Shown piece by piece: positions 59,638 through 64,000 of a stretch of 64,000 nucleotides of DNA (position 1 is its first letter; every line of letters begins with the position of its first letter). The position numbers and the translations under genes were made by a program. The stretch is from Bordetella sp. BOR01 (GTDB lineage Bacteria > Pseudomonadota > Gammaproteobacteria > Burkholderiales > Burkholderiaceae_B), in contig NZ_JAHUWT010000003.1 of assembly GCF_019218885.1 (NCBI RefSeq), forward strand, positions 1,178,001 through 1,242,000, given 5' to 3'. Under the pieces are notes generated by a model. It saw only the letters and a program-made list of their open reading frames with translations, was not told the DNA's origin and ran no database searches.

Positions 59638-60349
59638 GGCAGATCTCCAGTTGTCTTGTTGGGACATCGCACCTGGGTGATTTCTTGGGGTGCGAATGTT
59701 TCCCGGTGAAGACATTCTGGACCTGCGAGGGATTGGGATAAACCCTAGTTTTCTGAAAATATTTTTCCAAATAAACGACTAATCGCAGTTTGCTGAAAGG
59801 ATTGAGCCTGTTTGGGCGGTGAAACTCTACGCGCCTCTGTTTGCTGGGTTGCTCATGACTCAAATTTGAGTAACAACAAGAGCAACGCAATAGCTGGTGA
59901 GCCTTCGGGCAAAAGCGTTGACTGCCGTGCAAGCGGTTCCGCCAAAAGCGGAGGCAACAGACCACCAGACTACGGGGCCCCTTCGGGGGCCTTCGCTTTT
60001 CCGGGGCCGTTAGTTCTTCGAGGGCGTGGCTTAACGCCCAGCAGGGTCAGCTCAATCTATCGCGTGGTCAACCCCTGCGCGACGCACGTAGTTTTCGTCC
60101 TTGGCGTAACCGCACTTGCGGATAGCCCGGCCGTTCGCGTCAATATACGGCGCCCAGCGCATCATGCCTTCGTTCCAGTTGACCCCCATCGTCCCTTCCG
60201 CGCTCTTGAGAATCTGTGAGGCGGCAAGTGTGCCTCATTAGGCTTCTTCAAAGAGTTGCGGAACTTCATCCAAGTCGGAAGTTGCGCAGCGATCCTTCAT
60301 TCGACGAAAGGCTGGGCCTTCAGCCTGCTGGCGTCTGTACGTTCGCAGC
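59638..60349. other. Gene-poor, lower-GC stretch with remnants
   Basis: About 700 nt without an intact gene. It begins with the DUF4148 promoter region and an AT-rich part at 59740-59790 (GAAAATATTTTTCC). A terminator-like hairpin GGCCCC-TTCG-GGGGCC followed by TTCGCTTTT is at 59976-60000. A coding-like remnant on the minus strand is at 60052-60234. A weak hairpin (AGGCTG/CAGCCT, 60304-60323) past the DUF1090 stop may be its terminator. Composition and content suggest the scar of a lost mobile or phage segment. Confidence 0.5.
60052..60234 (-). pseudogene. Orphan coding remnant, 61 codons, start lost or alternative
   Basis: On the minus strand an in-frame TGA (60237-60235) is followed by 60 sense codons to the TGA at 60054-60052. 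The first ATG is at 60189, giving 45 aa that start MGVNWNEGMMRWAPYID and continue NGRAIRKCGYAKDENYVRRAG. The residues look like real coding sequence, not a shadow of a GC-rich gene, because no gene overlaps it. I do not recognise the family. It may be the end of a phage or mobile-element gene or a genuine small protein. Confidence 0.4.
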
Positions 60350-60760
60350 TTAGCGCAGCAGGTCGTCTTGCGCTTTTTTCAGGTCGTCCTGGGCTTCTTT
60401 CAGCTTGCGCAGCGCCTTGTCGATCTTGTCTTGCCGGCCGTCCTGGCGGGCTTCGGCCAGTTCTTCCTCGCGCTCGGTGACTTCTTCGCGGCGCTCGGCG
60501 ATGGCGTCCTGGCGTTCGGCGCGCAGCGAGGCATCGGTGCACGAGCCGCGGGCCTCGGACAAGGCGCGGCGCAGGCCGGCTTCGCGGTGGCTGTTGCCCT
60601 GCGCCTGCGCGGCGGCGATGTCGTTCTCGATATGGCAGAACTTGGCTGCGCAGCCGCGCAGGGCGGTGCAGTCTTGCGCGGCCTGGGCGCCGGCCGAAAG
60701 CGCAGCCGTGGCCAGCGTGGCGGCAGTCAGTGCCAAAGAGAATCGAACGCGTGCGGGCAT
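60350..60760 (-). CDS. Exported DUF1090 (YqjC-like) protein
   Basis: 136 aa from the ATG at 60760. Signal peptide ends at ALSAGAQAAQ. Then CTALRGCAAKFCHIENDIAAAQAQGNSHREAGLRRALSEARGSC, the cysteine-bearing DUF1090 core, and a long charged coiled coil (RREEVTEREEELAEARQDGRQDKIDKALRKLKEAQDDLKKAQDDL). YqjC of E. coli is a periplasmic protein of unknown function. It follows ubiA by 44 nt in the same direction and may be co-transcribed. Confidence 0.85.
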   Translation of the reverse strand: MPARVRFSLALTAATLATAALSAGAQAAQDCTALRGCAAKFCHIENDIAAAQAQGNSHREAGLRRALSEARGSCTDASLRAERQDAIAERREEVTEREEELAEARQDGRQDKIDKALRKLKEAQDDLKKAQDDLLR

Positions 60761-60804
60761 GGCGAATCCTTGCAGGGTTGTCGGATGCCGGCCGTGGCCG
60801 GGGT

Positions 60805-61731
60805 TCAGATCAGGGTGCCGGCCAGCGCCGCCACGACCAGCAGGGCGCCGGTCCAGAGGTTGGCGCGGAACAGCATGAAATTGCGGTCGGGCCGTTGCAG
60901 GTTGAACGTATACAGCTGCCAGGCCAAGTGCGCGGCCACGGCGGCAATGCCCACCTGATAACCCCAGCCCAGGCCCATGGCATAGCCGCCCCAGGCCCAC
61001 AGCGCAATGGTGGCGATATAGAAGCCGCCGATCCATAGCTTGCCCTGCGCGCCGAACCGCATGGCGGTGGAACGCAGGCCCAGTTGCTGGTCGTCGCGCA
61101 CATCGACATAGGCGTAGATGCTGTCGTATCCCACCTGCCACAGCACGGCGCCCAGCCACATGGCGATGCCGGCCAACGGCAAGATGTTCTGCGTATCGGA
61201 CCAGGCCATCAGCATGCCCCAGTTGAAGCAGATGCCCAGCACCACTTGCGGCCAGTAGGTAACCCGCTTGCACAGCGGGTAGATGAAGACGAAGGGCAGC
61301 ACGGCCACCGCCAGCCAGCGGCTCATGTCATTGATGAAGAAGAGCAGCGAGCCGCACACCAGCAATTGGCCCAGCAAGAACCACACGGCGTTGCGCATGC
61401 TGAGCTGCCCGCTGGTCAGCGGCCGAAAGCGCGTGCGTTCGACGTGCTTGTCGATGTCGCGGTCGCACATGTCGTTGACCGTGCAGCCGATGCCGCGCAT
61501 CAGCAGCGCACCCAGCGAGAAAATGATCAGGCGGCGCAGGTCGGGCAGGCCGCCGGCCGCCTGGATCAGCGCGGCGATGCACGGCAGCAGCGTCAGCCAG
61601 GTGCCGATGGGACGGTCCAGCCGGCACAGGCGCGCATAGGGGCGCCAAGCGCGGGGCAGCCAGCGTTCGACCCAGTCGGTGAAGACGATGTCGTTGAGAT
61701 CGGGGGACGTTGAGTGCGGCGCGCTCACCAT
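60805..61731 (-). CDS. ubiA: 4-hydroxybenzoate polyprenyltransferase
   Basis: 308 aa from the ATG at 61731. It attaches the polyprenyl chain to 4-hydroxybenzoate in ubiquinone synthesis, in the inner membrane. Both Mg-diphosphate motifs are present: CTVNDMCDRDIDKHVERTRFRPL and YAYVDVRDDQQLGLRST. About eight to nine membrane segments; RLDRPIGTWLTLLPCIAAL is the typical N-terminal motif. The longer frame upstream is without support. Confidence 0.94.
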   Translation of the reverse strand: MVSAPHSTSPDLNDIVFTDWVERWLPRAWRPYARLCRLDRPIGTWLTLLPCIAALIQAAGGLPDLRRLIIFSLGALLMRGIGCTVNDMCDRDIDKHVERTRFRPLTSGQLSMRNAVWFLLGQLLVCGSLLFFINDMSRWLAVAVLPFVFIYPLCKRVTYWPQVVLGICFNWGMLMAWSDTQNILPLAGIAMWLGAVLWQVGYDSIYAYVDVRDDQQLGLRSTAMRFGAQGKLWIGGFYIATIALWAWGGYAMGLGWGYQVGIAAVAAHLAWQLYTFNLQRPDRNFMLFRANLWTGALLVVAALAGTLI

Positions 61732-61802
61732 ATGACAATGCGACGGGTAGGCGTGGGGCGTTAAAAAGAAACGGGGGTGGCGGCCGGGCCGCCGCCCGGC
61801 GT

Positions 61803-63002
61803 TCAGGCGTATTGCTTGATCAGCTTGCCCAGTATGGCGATACCGGTGCGGATGCGCTCTTCGGGTACCGTGGCAAAGCTCAGGCGCAGCGTGTTGGCAC
61901 GGGGCTTGCCGGCATAGAACGGCCCGCCCGGCACGAAGGCTACATTTTGCGCGACGGCCTGGGTCAGCAACTGGGCGCTGTCGATGTGCTCGGGCAGCGT
62001 CACCCACAGGAACATGCCGCCTTCCGGCTTGGTCCAGCTGACCGTGGCGGGGAATTCCTGTTCGATGGCTTCCAGCATGCAGCGGCCCTGGGCGCGGTAG
62101 ATTTCGCGCACGGTGGGCAGGTGTTCTTCCAGGAAACCGTCTTTCACGACTTCGTACACCGCCATTTGCGTCAGCGTGGGCGTGTGCAGGTCGGTGGCCT
62201 GCTTGGCCTGCACGAGCTTGTCGATGATGCTGCGGTGGGCGGCGATGTAGCCCAGGCGCAGGCCCGGCGCCAGCACTTTCGAGAACGTGCCCAGGCGGAT
62301 GACGTTGGCGCCGTATTCGCCGGCCAGGGCCAGCAGGCCAGGCTGAGGCTCGCCAGCGTAGCGCAGTTCGCCGTAGGGGTCGTCTTCGATGATGGGCAGG
62401 CCCAGTTGCGCGGCCTGCTGTACCAGCGCCTTGCGGCGCGCCAGGTTCAGGGTGCGGCCGGTGGGGTTCTGGAAATTGGGCAGCGCATAAAGAAAGCGTG
62501 CGCCAGCGGCCAGTTCGGGCGTGATGGATTCGGGGATCAGCCCGCCGTCATCGGTGGGCACGGGCACGTATTGCGGCTGGTACAGGCTGAACGACTGCAG
62601 CGCGCCCAGGTAGCTGGGGTCTTCGACCAGGATCTTGCTGCCTTCGTCGATCAGCACCTTGCCCAGCAGGTCGAGCGCCTGCTGCGAACCCGAGACGATC
62701 AGGATCTGGTCGGGGGCGACATTGGCGCCGGCCCGGTTCAGGTCGTCGGCCACCCATTGCCGCAGCGGCGCATAGCCTTCGGTGGGCCCGTATTGCAGGG
62801 CGGCGCGGCCGTTGGTGGCCAATACCTTGTCGAACGCCGCGCGTACTACCTCGACCGGAAAGCCGCCCGGGGCGGGCAGGCCGCCCGCGAAGGAAATGAC
62901 CTCGGGCCGCTCGGTGACCTTGAGGATTTCGCGGATGGCGGAACTGGTGAGTTGCTTGGCGCGTTCGGAAAATGCGCACACGGGTTCGAAAGGCTTGTCC
63001 AT
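61803..63002 (-). CDS. PLP-dependent aminotransferase, LysN/MocR-type class I
   Basis: 399 aa from MDKPFEPVCAFSERAKQLTSSAIREILKVTERPEVISFAGGLPAP. PLP site residues: Tyr/Asn in ALPNFQNPTG, Asp-Tyr in EDDPYGELRY, Schiff-base Lys in LGTFSKVLAPGLRLGYIAA, and the C-terminal Arg in ANTLRLSFA. The closest functional types are 2-aminoadipate aminotransferase (LysN) and aromatic/branched-chain aminotransferases with the same fold. There is no DNA-binding domain, so it is not a MocR regulator. It is divergent from the msrC gene by 130 nt. Confidence 0.88.
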   Translation of the reverse strand: MDKPFEPVCAFSERAKQLTSSAIREILKVTERPEVISFAGGLPAPGGFPVEVVRAAFDKVLATNGRAALQYGPTEGYAPLRQWVADDLNRAGANVAPDQILIVSGSQQALDLLGKVLIDEGSKILVEDPSYLGALQSFSLYQPQYVPVPTDDGGLIPESITPELAAGARFLYALPNFQNPTGRTLNLARRKALVQQAAQLGLPIIEDDPYGELRYAGEPQPGLLALAGEYGANVIRLGTFSKVLAPGLRLGYIAAHRSIIDKLVQAKQATDLHTPTLTQMAVYEVVKDGFLEEHLPTVREIYRAQGRCMLEAIEQEFPATVSWTKPEGGMFLWVTLPEHIDSAQLLTQAVAQNVAFVPGGPFYAGKPRANTLRLSFATVPEERIRTGIAILGKLIKQYA

Positions 63003-63132
63003 GGAAGGGCTTCTTGACGAAAGAACGGGAAAAAAGAGCAAATATTGTCCCACAACGCCGACACTGCACTGCATGATGCGGTGCCGCCTCTAAAATCAGT
63101 TGGTTCGATAGTTGCCTGTACAGTTACATTTT

Positions 63133-63618
63133 ATGTTCATCGCCACCGACCTGCCCACCGACGACAAGCCGCGTTTCTACGCCGAACTGGCCGCCCAGGC
63201 GCGCGCGCTGCTGCATGGCGAAACCGACCGCATTGCCAACGCCGCCAACTTCGCCGCCCTGGCCTACCAGGCCCTGCCGCGCATCAACTGGGCCGGCTTC
63301 TACTTCTACGATGGCTACGAACTGGTGCTGGGCCCGTTCCAGGGCAAGCCGGCTTGCGTGCGCATTGCCCTGGACCGCGGCGTGTGCGGCGCGGCCGCCA
63401 GCCAGCGGCAAACCCAGCTGGTGGCCGATGTGCACGCTTTCCCGGGCCATATTGCCTGCGATGCCGCCTCGCGTTCCGAGGTCGTGGTGCCCCTGGTGCA
63501 GGCCGGCCAACTGATTGGCGTGTGGGACGTCGACAGCCCCGAGCCCGGCCGCTTCGACGAAGACGACCGCCAGGGCATGCAGGCGCTGTGCGCCGTGTTC
63601 CTGGACAGCCTGGCCTAG
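63133..63618 (+). CDS. msrC: Free methionine-(R)-sulfoxide reductase (GAF domain)
   Basis: 161 aa from the ATG at 63133; the frame also opens at a TTG (63112). Single GAF domain. WAGFYFYDGYELVLGPFQGKPACVRIALDRGVCGAAA and HIACDAASRSEVVVPL contain the three cysteines used by fRMsr for catalysis and resolution, and VDSPEPGRFDEDD closes the pocket. It reduces free methionine-R-sulfoxide with thioredoxin. No other stress gene is next to it. Confidence 0.9.
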   Translation: MFIATDLPTDDKPRFYAELAAQARALLHGETDRIANAANFAALAYQALPRINWAGFYFYDGYELVLGPFQGKPACVRIALDRGVCGAAASQRQTQLVADVHAFPGHIACDAASRSEVVVPLVQAGQLIGVWDVDSPEPGRFDEDDRQGMQALCAVFLDSLA

Positions 63619-63953
63619 CCTTTTACGGCCCTGGCTTGGGGTGACGGGCGCGTTGACATCGTGCGGGGCGCCCGGTAGATTTCCGTATCTTCAATGGTTT
63701 TCGCGCCCGCGCGTTTTCTTCCCATGATTGCGGCCCATTGCTTCGCTACCTGCTTTCGCGCCCCCGGCGCGGCGGTGCGTTGCATCGGCCTGAAATCCAA
63801 AAAACAGCAGCTCATCTGACCGGAGCTGGCTGTTCCGTCAGATGGGCGACGGAACGGCGGCAATCCGGCGGCGCGGCGCGCTGCGTGCTTTCCACTGCAT
63901 CCCTGGCACTTCTGCACGGTTTCCCCTAGCGGTCCGTCTTGCAGGAGTATGTC
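63619..63953. other. Intergenic region with one hairpin
   Basis: 335 nt with no supported gene. CATCTGAC (63813-63820) and GTCAGATG (63837-63844) form an 8-bp stem around 16 nt with some extra pairing (CCGGA with TTCCG, imperfect). It is 110 nt upstream of the next start, so it could be a regulatory leader hairpin or a binding site. Frames here lack family features. Confidence 0.4.
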
Positions 63954-64000
63954 ATGGCAATTTCTTCTCTTTCTTCTTCGGCAGCGATATTCCAGGGCGT
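63954..64000 (+). CDS. Start of an unidentified gene, cut by the window edge
   Basis: ATG at 63954 is preceded by GCAGGAGTATGTC, a strong ribosome binding site with 7-nt spacing. Only 15 codons are in the window, reading MAISSLSSSAAIFQG. A serine/alanine-rich start of this kind occurs in small motility-associated and phasin-like proteins, but nothing firm can be said. Confidence 0.45.
   Translation, partial: MAISSLSSSAAIFQG

Noticed and set aside
59812-60219. Plus-strand frame of 135 codons in the gene-poor stretch
   Set aside because: Its residues show no secondary-structure pattern, and the opposite-strand frame at 60052-60234 looks more protein-like.
61803-63002. MocR-type transcription factor
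   Set aside because: The aminotransferase fold starts near residue 10, and there is no winged-helix domain, so it is an enzyme.
1-64000. CRISPR arrays, tRNA, rRNA and complete insertion sequences
   Set aside because: I looked for regular spaced repeats, the T-loop GGTTCGA context with paired acceptor ends and transposase motifs, and found none.

Overview
The window is GC-rich, gene-dense chromosomal DNA of a betaproteobacterium, most likely from the Alcaligenaceae (Bordetella or Achromobacter type). The reasons are two periplasmic Bug/TctC-family receptors without their own permeases, many GntR/FCD and LysR regulators beside catabolic operons, DUF4148 and DUF1090 small exported proteins, a nadA-nadB pair behind tandem palindromes, and a malate synthase G/GlcC pair. 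I assign the genus by gene content only. I saw no tRNA, rRNA, CRISPR array, intact insertion sequence or prophage. About 60 protein genes are called. The first (phospholipase C) and the last are cut by the window edges.

Layout, left to right. 1-1282: exported phospholipase C (partial) and a small lipoprotein. 1779-3357: acetoacetate decarboxylase and 3-hydroxybutyrate dehydrogenase (ketone-body/PHB metabolism). 3489-7873: a peroxide/redox cluster with an ECF41-type sigma factor, exported cupin, LysR regulator, Ohr, NmrA-like reductase and AhpD-like protein. A 57-nt upstream module is shared by the cupin gene and the AhpD operon. 8081-9298: Tat-exported beta-carbonic anhydrase and a LapA-domain membrane protein. 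9344-17568: a probable sugar-acid catabolic locus (Bug receptor, MFS permease, acetoacetate-decarboxylase-like protein, 2-hydroxyacid dehydrogenase, SDR, GntR regulator, enolase-superfamily enzyme, FAH-family hydrolase). 17572-18685: AzlC/AzlD exporter. 18815-25860: a polar amino-acid type ABC transporter with an MmgE/PrpD protein, RidA, a ureohydrolase and a divergent LysR regulator. 25909-30606: aconitase with a double-winged-helix GntR regulator and a divergent Bug receptor. 30636-31739: lactonase-like beta-propeller. 31817-38158: an amine/amino-acid operon (RidA, ArgE-like deacetylase, MFS, threonine-dehydratase-like enzyme, acetylpolyamine-amidohydrolase-like enzyme) with an AraC regulator. 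38136-43148: nitroreductase, thioesterase, panB, nadB, nadA. 43190-47395: LysR regulator, exported beta-propeller, amino-acid binding protein and GhrA-like reductase. 47457-54627: a seven-gene acid-sugar operon (TRAP transporter, DenD-like and LtnD-like dehydrogenases, IlvD/Edd dehydratase, GntR). 54729-59037: malate synthase G, GlcC-like regulator and a saccharopine-dehydrogenase-family protein. 59245-64000: DUF4148 protein, a gene-poor scar, DUF1090 protein, ubiA, PLP aminotransferase, free methionine-R-sulfoxide reductase and the start of one more gene.

The common theme is import and oxidation of organic acids, sugar acids and amino compounds, each locus carrying its own regulator and a readable operator-like palindrome. 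The best candidates for new biology are the sugar-acid locus with an acetoacetate-decarboxylase paralogue, the acid-sugar operon that has an IlvD dehydratase where the known pathways use a DUF1537 kinase, the shared promoter module of the redox cluster, and the aconitase operator that touches the start codon.
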